Origin: Dissophora ornata
Taxonomy: Eukaryota; Mortierellomycota; Mortierellomycetes; Mortierellales; Mortierellaceae
Direction: 5' to 3'
DNA length: 19,954 nt
NCBI GenBank assembly: GCA_025201705.1
Contig: MU617182.1
Span: 1 to 19,954, forward strand
Under the pieces are notes generated by a model. That model was not told where the DNA came from, did no database searches, and was given only the letters and a program-made list of their open reading frames with translations. This document shows, in pieces, positions 1-10,494 of the stretch. The stretch's first letter is position 1; the number at the start of each line of letters is the position of its first letter. The position numbers and the translations under genes were made by a program.

Positions 1-79
1 AACGAAAGGACATGAATGGTATGAACGATAAGGGGCAAAGGAAAAGAGAGGGGGGTATAGAAAGAAGTAACGAATCAGA
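1..79. other. 3' flank of gene 1
   Basis: This short stretch lies after the TAA stop (80-82, minus strand) of the methyltransferase-like gene and presumably holds its 3' UTR. No other gene or element is visible. Confidence 0.5.
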
Positions 80-2506
80 TTACTCGAAAGTAAAGCTAGC
101 TGATGTCCCCAAGGGTGAGACGCCGCCGGAGCCCAAGATGGCGCCCGACGCCGTTTTGCGGCCCACAGCAACATGGTAGACCTGGTAGTTCTTAAGAGTC
201 CGGTTCTCTTGACGCGCTCGTTCCACCAGCTCGTCAAACTCGGAGCCTGACAGCATGGCCTGCCTCATCAACCAGGGTCGCACCGTGAGTGCAAACCGCC
301 AACAAAGCAACTCCGCCGCCAATCCGATGCGTCCGCCATGGATCCCGACTGGCATGTCCACACTCGACTTGTGTATCACCTCCATCCCGGGAATCGTCCT
401 CATGATCCCACCCAGGTTCAGTGCCAACGATGTATCGATACCCATCTTGTCGAACCCAATCAATGTCCAATAACTGGGCCAACAGCAATCCACGCCTGAA
501 CCTCTCAGTCGCAGATCCAACTCGACCAGTTCCAGGTACCCATCGACCTTTAGAACCCTCACCAGTTCCTTCAGGAATGCCAAGTACTTGGTCTTGTTGA
601 CATTGGGCAGGAAGCGACGTACATGAATATAATCCACAGAGTTGGACACAAATGGCACCCGGAGTGAATTGTCATCCAAGTTGTAGAAGAAGAGATTGTC
701 GAGGTCGAAACTCGGCGTCGTCTCCGGGACCGGCGGTAGCGAGGAAATCTGACTGACGTTGATAGCATGAACTGCGGATTGCGGGTGCGCCAGGGCCATC
801 TCTGTAGCCCACTGGGTGTTCCCACAACCGACAGAGAGAATAACCAAGGACCGCTCGTTCTCCTTGCTGGGAATAGGCATGTGTGGACTGAGTGTGGCCA
901 TGGACGAAAATGAGGAGGCGAATTGGGGCATGGGCGCATGCTGATTAGGCCGGCCAATGGGACATGGGATGGGCTGACTGGGAGTGACCGAGCCCTCCTG
1001 TGGATTGGCGGCCACCTCCGTGTCATTCTCATCGCTGGACTCTCCCTCTTCAGCGTGGCTGCCGAGGCGACCCGTGTGGTCTGCACGCTTTGAGAAGTCG
1101 AGGGGTGCAGAGTAATTCTGTCCTTTAAACAGAGCGCGGGTGATATGCTGCTCCACTGTGTAACTGGCGAATGGAGCAAAAAAAAAGTAAGGTTAGTGAA
1201 ACGTGGCTTTCATAACGTTGACCCCGTTTACTGCCCCAACGGTTTCGTCTTTGCTTCTCTTTTGGCAAGCAGTTGATGGAGATGGTGATGCATTATGGCC
1301 GTTGGCAGTGGTGTGGGATATGAATAGCACACGCCCACAAGGTAGGAGAGATAACGAGAAAAGAGAAGGCGACAAGAGTGCTGCAGGAGACAGAGACACA
1401 TGGAGGCAGAGCCAAGAAAAGACAGAGACACAGCATGCCATGCAATGCCATGGCACGCGAGCAGCGACGTTGGTACTACGTCGGGCTTGTGTGTGTGTGT
1501 GTCCCTGGCGCGTTCGTTCTCGTTTCCCTCTCGCTGGAGCGCGCTCTCCATGTTTCATTCGGGTTAAAAAAAGATTTAATATATTGATTTGTACTTGCCT
1601 GTCCATCACGTCCCAGGGACCGCCATCGTGTTCAAGACCCTCAGGGATGTCGTCGCTCCACTCCTGCTCTCCTGCCCACCTGCCCTGGTTGCCCCACTCC
1701 GAGACCGATAGGCACGGCACGTCATGTGTCGATGGAATCGAGTCTACGCCCGATTGGGGCTCAAAATGCACGGCGTGGTGATGGCAGCATTGCTGCTGTT
1801 GCTCTAGCGTTTCTAGAGGCGACATGCCGTTCGAGCAGCAGTCAAGCGTCGGTGAGGACGACGCAGAGTTGGCGTTGGAGTTGGACTTGAAGGAAGACAC
1901 AGTTGATGGGCTGGCCTGAGTCGGGAGAGCATGTGGAGGAAGAAGGTTACGCTTAATGAAAGAGGCCAACTTCTGCTCCTGCCGTGGATGATAGTCCTGT
2001 ATTGATGCTGCTACCGGACTTGTCGGCTGTGGCGACCGCGAGAAATGGTGGCGGTGCTGCGAGTAATGGTGCTGAGGGCCTACTGGAGTCGTTGGTGTTG
2101 CTGTAGCTGTCAGCGCTGGCGTCGTTGTGGCTGTTGTGGGCGTAGTCGAGAGCGAGTTGAGGTTGGAATTGGGATTGGAGTCGGAGAGGCATTGGTAGTT
2201 CTGCCAGGAACAATGGGTCATATCAAGGCTCTGGATGTGCTGCAGGTTCTGAAGGTTCTTGAAGAGCTGATCGTGGTCGAGCGCGACAGGTGCTTTGGCA
2301 CGCTTGCCTCGGAAGAACCCTATGGACCCACGCCTACCTGGAAACGGTGGTGCGCCCTCGTCTGAAATTGGGAAGATCTCTTTCCGCTCTGCGTCCTTCA
2401 TGTTGTGTCGACGGGGGATGGAGGGCGGAAGTGAGATGGTGGAGAGGTTGCGATGGTTGCCCTGGGCCAGGGGCTCTGTTGAAGTGGAGGATGGCAAGTT
2501 GCCCAT
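80..2506 (-). CDS. Methyltransferase-fold protein, predicted N-myristoylated, SAM site degenerate
   Basis: Two exons: 2506-1599 and 1163-80, joined to 1992 nt (663 aa plus stop). The start at 2506 gives MGNLPSS, a match to the N-myristoylation pattern (Gly2, Ser6). Residues 58-71 form a basic patch (RRGSIGFFRGKRAK). Residues 100-300 are low-complexity Ser/Thr/Pro/Asn, with QQQQ and HHH runs. The exon junction leads into VEQHITRAL and GQNYSAPL, then an acidic Ser/Pro insert at about 325-408. A class I methyltransferase core follows: ILSVGCGNTQW (about 411-421), VHAINVSQ (435-442), PFVSNSVDYIHVR (473-485) and ELVRVLKVDGYLELVELD. The order matches the fungal family that reads roughly VLDVGCGTGRW, GVDIS, PF..FDYVHQR, E..RVLKPGGY.E..E. 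Known members carry Asp in motif I, a GxGxG loop and a ribose-binding Asp. Here these are Ser413, GCGNT and Asn438, so SAM binding may be weak or lost (inference). The substrate is unknown. The frame is open for 157 codons upstream of the chosen start, so an N-terminal extension cannot be excluded. Confidence 0.8.
1164..1598 (-). other. Intron with probable GC-AG splice sites
   Basis: This is the intron of the methyltransferase-like gene. The donor reads GACAG|GCAAGTAC, the strong donor context typical of GC-AG introns. The acceptor reads ATTCGCCAG|TTACACAG, with a T-rich tract and a CTAAC branch-point-like sequence about 28 nt upstream (plus 1192-1196). The GC donor at 1598 and acceptor at 1164 make AGT across the junction and give S-Y-T-V-E-Q-H in frame. 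The nearby GT (1593-1592, CAA|GTACAA) breaks frame with either nearby acceptor. At 435 nt it is longer than the other introns in the window (87-215 nt), so a missed internal exon is possible. Confidence 0.6.
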
Positions 2507-3271
2507 TCGAGCAAAAGGGTGTAGGAAATGAATTTGGTCGAGCTTTGGAGGGGAAGGGGAGGGGAAGGGGAATAGAGGGAAGGACGGGGGGTGGGTGTTG
2601 TCTCGCGCAATGGAGAGGGTTGCTGCTGCAATTATTTCTTGAAGCGATGCCGGCAGAACGAGAAGCCTTTTTTCCTTGCAACAGCCAGAAGGGGGTAGAG
2701 GAATGGGAATCGTCTGATTGGGTGAAGAAGAAGAGGAAACGAAATGGGCGAAGGATGCAGGAAAAAAAAGGATGCAAAAAAATGAATGAGAATATGAGAA
2801 TATTTGTATGAATGCGTCGAAGCGATTTTTGCACCTGCTCTCACACATGTACAAACAGGCACACAGATGCACCACGGCAAGGGCTTGTCGAGGCGGTCGT
2901 TTTGGTCTAGGAGGGAGGGGGGTACAAGATGCTGTTGTTGTTGTTGTTGCACTACGTCGGTATCGCAAGGAATGCAATGCAATGGATCAATGGTACGGTA
3001 GACAGTGCGACCGAAGTGCCGTGTGAAAAAAAAAAAAACGAACGAGCGGATGTCGATTCCAGCAAAAGAGGCGCCGGGGAGTGGATAAACCCGGTCGGTC
3101 AGGCAGCAAAGAAGGTTTGCAATGTCGCAATAGCTGGGTGAGTAAGCAAGGGAGTTGCAGGTCGAGGCCTCGCCCAACTGTTGGCGGCCAGAGTCAGGTT
3201 GGCAGGGCTGGCAGGGCGTGTTGTCGCGGAGGCGGCGGAGGATTGGCGGAGGATTTGGCCCTAGACCCTTT

Positions 3272-3304
3272 GAGAGAGAGAGAGAGAGAGGGAGAGAGAG
3301 GAGA
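3272..3304. repeat. (GA)n microsatellite
   Basis: An almost pure GA dinucleotide tract on the plus strand with a single GG interruption near 3291, in the upstream region of gene 1. Confidence 0.9.
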
Positions 3305-4000
3305 CATGACAGCGCCCCAGTCAGGACCACGCGAAGTCTTGTGGACAGAAAATACGTAGTGGGTTGCTAGATCCAATGGGACGACAGTGCATCCGTGCAG
3401 TGACACAAATGCACGGCTGCGAAAGCACGTTGCCGTGTTCTTGTGTCTTTGCGTCTGCGTCGCTGAGTGGACAGGTGTCGGGGCGTACCTTCGGTTCTAT
3501 TTTTTAGCGCGGACGGGGAGTGGACAGGACGGAGGGAGCGAGAGACAAGAGTGCGACAGAGCGGAGAGAGGGAGAGGTGTGCAATGAATGAGAGTGGATG
3601 GTGAATGTCTTGAAGGATTGAGCTGAATGAGGAAGAGAGAAAAACTCACTTGCAGAAAAAAACCCAAAAAAACTAAATTAAATGAAAAAAAAAGCGTGGT
3701 GGTCTATGCCTGTAGATGGTGCAGCATTCGTTCACACACCCATTCAGACGTACTCGCACTCAACGTGTATTTAGAAACCCGCAATAGCAATGGAGAAAAG
3801 GAGATGATGGCGGACAAAAAAAAAAAGAAAGGTAGAAAAGAACGTTGCTGAAGTGTGGTCGTCTTTGCTGTTGGGATATCAGCTCAAAGCTTGACGGTTC
3901 TCGAGGAGAGGACCGATGTAACAAATGAAAAACAAAGAGAGATTGGAATCGTGTGTCAGCCAGAGGGAGACAAAGCGAGGGACAACAAATACAGGCGGAC

Positions 4001-4030
4001 AGAGAGAGAGAGTGTGTGTGTGTGTGTGTG
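4001..4030. repeat. Compound (AG)n(GT)n microsatellite
   Basis: An AG tract passes directly into a GT tract of about nine units, with no gene near it. Confidence 0.9.
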
Positions 4031-4404
4031 AATGTGTGAGTGCATGAGCAAACGCTAGAACTGGATCAAGAGCCGGAGCCTGAACCAAGGTTCAGAGCCA
4101 GATGTCGGGACCAAAGCCAGAGCCGGGGCCAGCTAAGAGCGAGAGCATGCAATCGACAAATGAACTCTTTCTAGAATGAGTAAGCAATAATACACGGCCA
4201 CGAGCACGTACCACAAGCAGCTGCAGCAACGATGGTAGCAAACAGCGGCACTTGCAGGGAAAAAAAAGGGACAGCACAGAGCACAATGAGCGCTGAAAAG
4301 TAGGTTGATAGTTCCAAACAGAAGGGAACGAACTTACGACGGGAAAGAAAAATAGAAAGAGGAGCATGCATGGCTCGAGGACGAGGATGGTGCGTTGGAG
4401 GAGC

Positions 4405-4449
4405 ACAAACACAACAACAACAACAAAAACAAAAACAACAGCAACAACA
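4405..4449. repeat. (CAA)n imperfect trinucleotide repeat
   Basis: CAA units with a few A insertions (CAAAAA). The tract can be read as Thr/Asn/Gln codons, but no convincing gene surrounds it. Confidence 0.8.
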
Positions 4450-5947
4450 GAACTAGCATGCTCTTCTCTCTTTCCTGCCCCTCCCCCCCCCGGTTTAGGC
4501 ACTGTTGGCGAAGTGCAGGCCGTGGACCATAATCAAGTCCGCGACAAAGGGCTCGATCCGCACTGGAGCCCTGACGCATGTTTTTCTTACTCCTATCTTC
4601 CACACTTTAGTTGCTGCAGACAGAATGACGATCGAGGGTGATGAAGATGAACAAACAACCACGCTACTACTCGATATGTATTAAGCGTTGCTCTGTTGCA
4701 CGTCGTTCAAGGACACCTTTGTGCGTCATACTCTCATTCTTCAGATCCATCTCAGACCGTTCGCTTTAGCCAGTCAGATCCTAGCTGTCGCATAAACTCA
4801 ACCCTCGCGAACCCAAAAAAAAAGGTATCTCCAAATAGGATCCGTTGGTGGGTCCAGACACGAGGACGATTAAGAAGGGAAGGAGCGATGGAATTAATAA
4901 TAACGTTTGCCCTGCCAGTCCTCGAATTCATCATTCATTCTCTCCTACCTCTTTCCCTGGACCCGGAGAGTCCAAGAGAGAAGAGGGAGGTGGGAAGGCA
5001 GGTTGCAACATGTTAAACAGGAGTGAATGAGCTCTTGATCAATGTTTTTCTCGTTCGTCTCTCGAGGAGGCGCACCCAAGAATAGACCAGCGGCAAGACA
5101 GAATGGCATTGAGCAAAACGAGTGAACCCAGAGTCTCTTTGCTTAGTCTTGACCCAATTCTAAACCTAACGGTCGCATTCAACCTGGTGTTATAGGACCC
5201 TTTGGTGTTTTATTTCATATTCTTTTGCATAGGATGTAACTCTTAAGGATCCGCATAACACGCACGAGGAAAGGCTCTTTGACCGTTTACATTGTCAACC
5301 TCGGCACTAAATCGATAAAAGTGCTCGAGAGCGGGAATTCAAGGGTTAGACTAGAAGTGCAAAAACGCGCCCTCTAGTGTTGCGCATTTCTCGAAATGTG
5401 ATCGCTGCTACCATGTCGAAAAACGCTTGCAAGAGGGGGGGGGGGAGGTCGGAGAGAAGGGCATTTTTTTTAACCTGTCTGAAAAAGGCTACTGTGGACT
5501 TCGATTCCTGTTTTGGTCGCAACCAACGGGTTATTGAGAATGTCAGGAAAAGTGCCAGTCGGGATGTTTTATTTACTATTCTAGTTTATCCGCTACAACG
5601 AATGTCTGAACGATTTCGTTCATTGGCGAGACTGTCCACCGCACCGGTTCCACTAGCGTCGTTCCGCCCCTTCCCAAGATCCATGCTTTCACTTTTCACT
5701 GTGCCTAATTCTCTCCTTCTCCTTTAATTTCCAATGTCGATTTGTTCCTTGTTATTTTCTCCCTCTGGAGTTGCTGTCCCCTGCGGAAATCTAGCTGGGG
5801 CCCCGATCCCGCCATGAACAAAGGGAAAGGAATACCACTCTCCAACTCGTCCTTTTGTTATCCTTTGTTTGTGTTGACTGTTTCGTCCATAGCCCCTCAG
5901 TTTTTCCCTGATAATCATAACCTACAGGCCCAAGCACTGACTGCAAG

Positions 5948-5982
5948 GAGAGAGAGAGAAAGAGAGGGAGAAATAGAGAAAT

Positions 5983-6015
<33 letters not shown>
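5948..6015. repeat. (GA)n long imperfect purine tract
   Basis: Nearly 70 bases of GA repeat with short interruptions (GAAAGAGAGGG, AAATAG, AATGAA), ending in an uninterrupted AG run from about 5985. It is one of the longest purine strand runs in the window and lies outside any gene. Confidence 0.9.
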
Positions 6016-6018
<3 letters not shown>

Positions 6019-7637
6019 GACAGAAAGCAGGTTGAAAAAATAGGGGAGTCGAAGTGCTTTAGAAATATGGAGCTTCGAGTACGCGTTGTAGGGTATTGAA
6101 TGTCCCTACTTTTGCAGGCTGAGAATGTTTCCGTAAAATGTAAAGCATGGGTAAAGACGAGAAGCGCCATGGACTGAATCTCTGCTCTCCTTTAATTACT
6201 GCTGCACACCAGTTATCTATGCAGTGCCTACATGCATCTCCGTGCTCCATTGTCGCCAAAAAAAAAAAAAAAAGACCCCGGCATGAAAGTGACGACATGT
6301 CGTGACCACATCATTTTTCTTTCTACTTCTGGGGTGTCCGAGACTTCATTTCTTTTCCTCTCCTGCCTTTTCCTAGAAGCCAGGAATGACTCTCCTGGGA
6401 TGCCCATCGCCCACTCCTGGTCCCTTACTGAAAAAAAGAACCCAGATGAGGTCAAGCTGTTAAAAGCGAGAGGGGGCACCACCGAAGGAATTTGTGGTTC
6501 TTTGACGCGTTTTGACGCGCTTCCTTCGCGTTACTAAACGTATTGGCCTGCGAAGAGAAAAGCACGAGGTCTAAAATACTAGGTTAAGGCGATCGTAGGT
6601 GAGCTCCGTGGTAGTTTCTGTCTTTTTTTTTTTTTCCCATGACGCGATAATTGATTTTTGTGTTTTCGCTGTGCGACAAAGGAACAGGTGTTGCTCACAA
6701 TTTTGACACCCGTGCGCACGCGCATCTCTGAGGAGAAACGAGGACAATGGGCGCGAAAATTACGTCACGATCAGCATCTGTTACCATTGTTGTTGTGTTT
6801 GCTCATTTATTCATGCTTATTTCGCGTTGGCATCGCTCCCTCTAGCTTATTGGAGAGTTCTTGAGCTGTACACTGCGTATCGTGGGTGAGCAATGGGGGA
6901 TAAGGATGCTGACGCGACTCCATTCCAATGACGTTTTGCAGCTGAATGTCCGTTTAAACCGCGACTCCCACAGAGTGTGTTGTTTTTTCTTTGACCTTCC
7001 CTGACTGTGAACAGGAAGTACAGTACATCAAAGTCTGATGGCCCTCGCGTGGTCCGCGTGCTTGCGGGCGCTCACTTTTGTGAACCTTTGTGAACCCACA
7101 TTGATGCCAGATGTATTCGCGCCAGCGCAACGATGATGATATCTGCTCCGCGTCTTTGAGATGTACGCGTACTTACTCCCATTCTTGTCCTCACTTTCTG
7201 TTTCTCTACATTATACCTGCACCATTGTGCACAAACTCCAAGCAATTTTTCCCAATGGCAGACTTCATTAACAAATCTCTATCTGAGAACCGTGACTTCC
7301 TCTTCTCAATTGTTAGATACCACCAATCGCGACAAGAGCAAGAGCAATGGCGCAAAGACAATTACAGGTCAAGATATCTCGTGGTTAGAAGAGAACAGCG
7401 ACAAAACCCACCCTCCGTGGCGTTCTTCCTTTTGGATCCCAATTCGCGCGTGTACCCCCTTGTCTCTCTTCGCAGGGCGCAGAACCGACGAGAGAGGACA
7501 TCGGATTCAAAAACGCGAACATTTACCAACCAACCTCAGCTGCTTCGCCCCCATTTTTTTTTTATTTATTTCAAACGACTTGTTTTGGTGGCGCATTTCT
7601 TTAAGCGTGTAGCTCATGGTCCATGGTGCTGTGGTTG

Positions 7638-7640
<3 letters not shown>

Positions 7641-7673
<33 letters not shown>
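7641..7673. repeat. (CT)n microsatellite
   Basis: An uninterrupted CT tract of about 16 units, in the opposite strand orientation to the GA tracts further left. Confidence 0.95.
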
Positions 7674-7676
<3 letters not shown>

Positions 7677-8246
7677 TTCTATTTTGTGCGTCCCCCTCCC
7701 CTCTTCTATCTCCTCCCCTTCTATCTCTTCCCCTTGGTAGAACGGATTTGGAGTTGCATTTTCCGTCCCTTTGGATGGTTGCTAAAGCAACACGGTAAAT
7801 TATATCCAGAACAAGGGCAGGACGAGGGCAAGATTGCAAGGAACCGTGTTTTCTTTGTCTCCTGCTTTTGCACAACACGTTTTTTTTTGTCTCTTAGAAA
7901 ACAGTACCTAGGCAAAGTTTGTCTAGCCTTTTGTATCTATAAGCACATCGCCCATCATATTTGCAGAACATTTCAAACAACAATGATTTTGAATAACTGA
8001 CAACTACAAACGAAAAAAAAGTACAACAACGAAATGCATTAAAAAACGGGGCAAAGCGATTTATACAGGAGTGGAGATAACAAGGGGAGGAGAAAAGAGG
8101 CATATAAAAACATCCTCTAGGGCCGGCGCGCTGGCGGAGGGGAAATTGCCGCTATCCAATGTTTTTTTTTTCTCCACGAGATCGTATTTGTATTTCGTGT
8201 GTTTGTTGCTTTTTTTTTTTTTGCAGTTCTGATTTTTTTTCTTTCT

Positions 8247-10328
8247 TTAGTCCAGCGAGATGCGAGTGGCGCTTGCTGGAACGGGCACAAAGTTGTGGAT
8301 GTCAATGCCACGCGAGCTCAGCTCAAATTCTGCATGTTGAGGGACCAGCATGGGAATCAGGTCTGGACGGATTGAGAGTTCTATAGATGCATTCCGGAGG
8401 GATACGGCATTAGATCTCTGCATTCAAATGGGTCCTACACATATCAAGATCGTGCCTATTCTCTTACCAAGTGGGGTAAAGTTGAACAGAGGAGGAAGAT
8501 CCTTGCCGTTGGGCAATTTCGTTTCAGGACTCCTGAGCTCGTCAAAGAATGGGTGAACCATCGCTTCAATAGGAGTGGATCGTTTCAAAGGCGTGTATTC
8601 CAAAAGGCGGGAAATAAGCTCCAACGCTTCTGGGGGCGTTCTTGAGCGGAAAATCTAGAGCGTTCGCACGTATGAGAGTCGTCATTAGTTCCTGCTTTTG
8701 GCCTACAAGTACCTCACTGATTGCCTGTAGAACGATGCCGTTACCTTGTTGAAAGGATGGGGCTTAATCTGAGGAAACTTGTGCTCCATGTAGTTGGGGT
8801 TCATCGTCTTGATCTGTTCCCTAGTGGGGGTTCCGAGGACCTTGATGATCTCCACCAACTGATCAATACCACTCTCTCCAGGGAAGAGTGGCTGTCCGAG
8901 CATCAATTCCGCCATGACGCATCCGGTTGACCAGACATCTAAAAATAAAGGTTACAAAAAAAAAAAAAAAAAAAAGTCAGCATGCGGCCATATATCACAG
9001 ACCGTCTGAAAGCAATGCAGTCGCCATCCTGATTATTTTGAAGAATTTGCGCCACATACCGATATTGGTGATGTAGTTGGTTGCACCAAAGATGAGCTCT
9101 GGTGCACGGTAGTATCTCGAGCAAATGTACGACACGTTGGGTTCTCCTGCAACAAGGATCTTTGCACTATGGGCAAAAGGCACAGAGGATGCAGAGGGAT
9201 TAGACCGAATGATTCCAATCCTTCGTTGCTGTTGTTGTTTTTCATGCCCAACGGATACGCTTTCGGAAATCTGTCAATTATGCCTCCACGCCTAGTCTCT
9301 TTACCTTCCAAAGTCGCAAAGCTTCAAAATTCCAGTGACAGGATTCAATAGCAGGTTTTGGGGCTTGATATCGCGATGACAGATACCGAGCGCATGGATG
9401 TAGGCCAAGCTTCTGAACAACTGGTACATGTAAAGCTTGATTTGGAGCATGGGCATGGTTTGCTTTATCTTGGAGTAGTGGCGCGAGGCACGGTACACGG
9501 TCTCAGGGATGTATTCGAGCACCAGGTTGAGGAAGACCTCGTCCTTCTAAGTAAGGGCGTCCCAACACAGAGAGCGGTCAGGCACAGGTTTTAGCAAATC
9601 GGGTTGATAAAACGGAAGAAGACTTGGCAATCAGTGGAATGGCGTCTTTATTTCCATCACAACACTCCCACGTTCTCGTCATGCGGTAGCAAAGTACCTT
9701 CATCAAATCAAACGCCTACAGTGACTTGATACGAAAACACACACGAGTAGCTCCGCCTTACCTTGTCTCCGTTTGAGTAGAAAAAGGCTTTCAAATCCAC
9801 AATGTTGGGATGGGACACCAGACGCATGATTTGGAGTTCACGATTCTGTTTTGGCCGGAGAAAGAAAAAAGAACAAAGACATGATGTGGTCAGCCGATGA
9901 TCCAGCATAGTTTAGACGCGGACGGATGGTTTTGCTAACAAATCGCTCCTGCTCTGGCCAAGTCCCGTCAAAGGCGTTCTTCATACCTTGAACCGCTTAT
10001 CCTGAAGAACCTTCTTGATGGCGGCATCCTCGCCGGATGGGACCAGTTTTGCCTGGAATACGACTCCAAAAGAACCGTTTCCAATTACTTTGCAGTTGTT
10101 GTAGGCGAGCTCAAAGGGCTCGCCGGACTTGCCGTCGTTCGCCATCGCCTTGATGATCCTTGTGGGATCTGACTCGCCTGGAAGAGACACATGAGGAGAA
10201 CGAGTTAGAAGGCTGCTTATGGCAAGAACCCCGATGAGGAAACAAGTGTTGGCATTGCAGCATTCGAGTGATTTCAGACCATGCTTACCACTAATCTTGA
10301 TGCCATTGATGGGGGCAGCGGAGGACAT
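8247..10328 (-). CDS. gsk3: Glycogen synthase kinase 3 (GSK-3) family Ser/Thr kinase
   Basis: Eight exons: 10328-10289, 10177-9987, 9845-9762, 9546-9305, 9166-9060, 8938-8745, 8654-8468, 8380-8247. They total 1179 nt and encode 392 aa. All seven introns (87-215 nt) have GT-AG ends and every junction keeps frame. The product is a cytoplasmic and nuclear CMGC kinase that acts on primed Ser/Thr substrates. Visible motifs are the Gly loop IGNGSFG (45-51), Lys68 in AIKK, Glu80 in [16 protein letters not shown] with Asp164, and CDFGSAK with Asp183. The activation-loop Tyr199 sits in [13 protein letters not shown], followed by [12 protein letters not shown] and LLEYTPLKR. The phosphate-priming pocket residues Arg75, Arg163 and Lys188 match Arg96, Arg180 and Lys205 of human GSK-3 beta. 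The short N-terminus ([13 protein letters not shown]) lacks the RTTSF inhibitory site of animal GSK-3, so Akt-type Ser9 control is not expected (inference). The C-terminus ends ATRISLD. The family call is secure; orthology among fungal GSK-3 paralogs is not. Confidence 0.97.
8956..8975 (-). other. Intron 5 of GSK-3 with long U tract before the acceptor
   Basis: About 20 consecutive A on the plus strand. In the minus-strand transcript this is a U20 run about 17 nt before the intron 5 acceptor (ATTTTTAG at 8939), so it probably acts as the polypyrimidine tract. Intron 5 itself spans 8939-9059. Confidence 0.7.
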
Positions 10329-10487
10329 TGGATGTTTGTTTGTTGTGGGTAGGTGGTGTTGTTGGGTTGGTTTGTGGATGGATCGTATTTCGATGGATTC
10401 CCGATATCGAGTGCTGGGAGTGGGTGTTGTTTTTTGTTCTGTTGTCGTGTGAGAGCAATCGACCCCACGCTGTAGCGGCAAAGATTA

Positions 10488-10494
10488 CTTTATA
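10488..10494 (-). promoter_or_regulatory. Possible TATA box of the GSK-3 gene
   Basis: The minus strand reads TATAAAG about 160 nt upstream of the start codon at 10328. The leader between is A/C-rich (CAACACC, CCAACCC, CAAACAAACATCC), as in many fungal 5' UTRs. The transcription start is not visible from sequence alone. Confidence 0.4.

Larger units (their letters stand above)
2507..8246. other. Long gene-poor, microsatellite-rich intergenic region
   Basis: About 5.7 kb between the start of gene 1 and the stop of the GSK-3 gene. The first several hundred bases (2507 to about 3000) should hold the leader and promoter of gene 1 and are pyrimidine-rich on the minus strand. The last part holds the GSK-3 3' UTR. 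The rest has many GA/CT, GT and CAA repeats and A or T homopolymers. All frames show only short or low-complexity openings with no motif I recognise. No tRNA T-arm or rRNA-like sequence was seen by eye. Confidence 0.6.

Noticed and set aside
2632..3330. 232-codon minus-strand open frame upstream of gene 1
   Set aside because: It is Ser/Leu/Phe/Pro-rich low complexity read through GA/CT and GTT repeats, overlaps the probable promoter and leader, and shows no family motif.
5377..5727. 116-codon plus-strand open frame
   Set aside because: It starts in an ATG-poor context, crosses G and T homopolymers and matches no family I know. It looks like a chance open frame.
7111..7740. 209-codon plus-strand open frame, with an internal ATG at 7255 in a plausible context (MADFINKSLSENRDF)
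   Set aside because: It runs into a CT microsatellite, has no recognisable motif, and the neighbouring frame is equally open. A spliced gene starting near 7255 is conceivable, but I cannot support exons.
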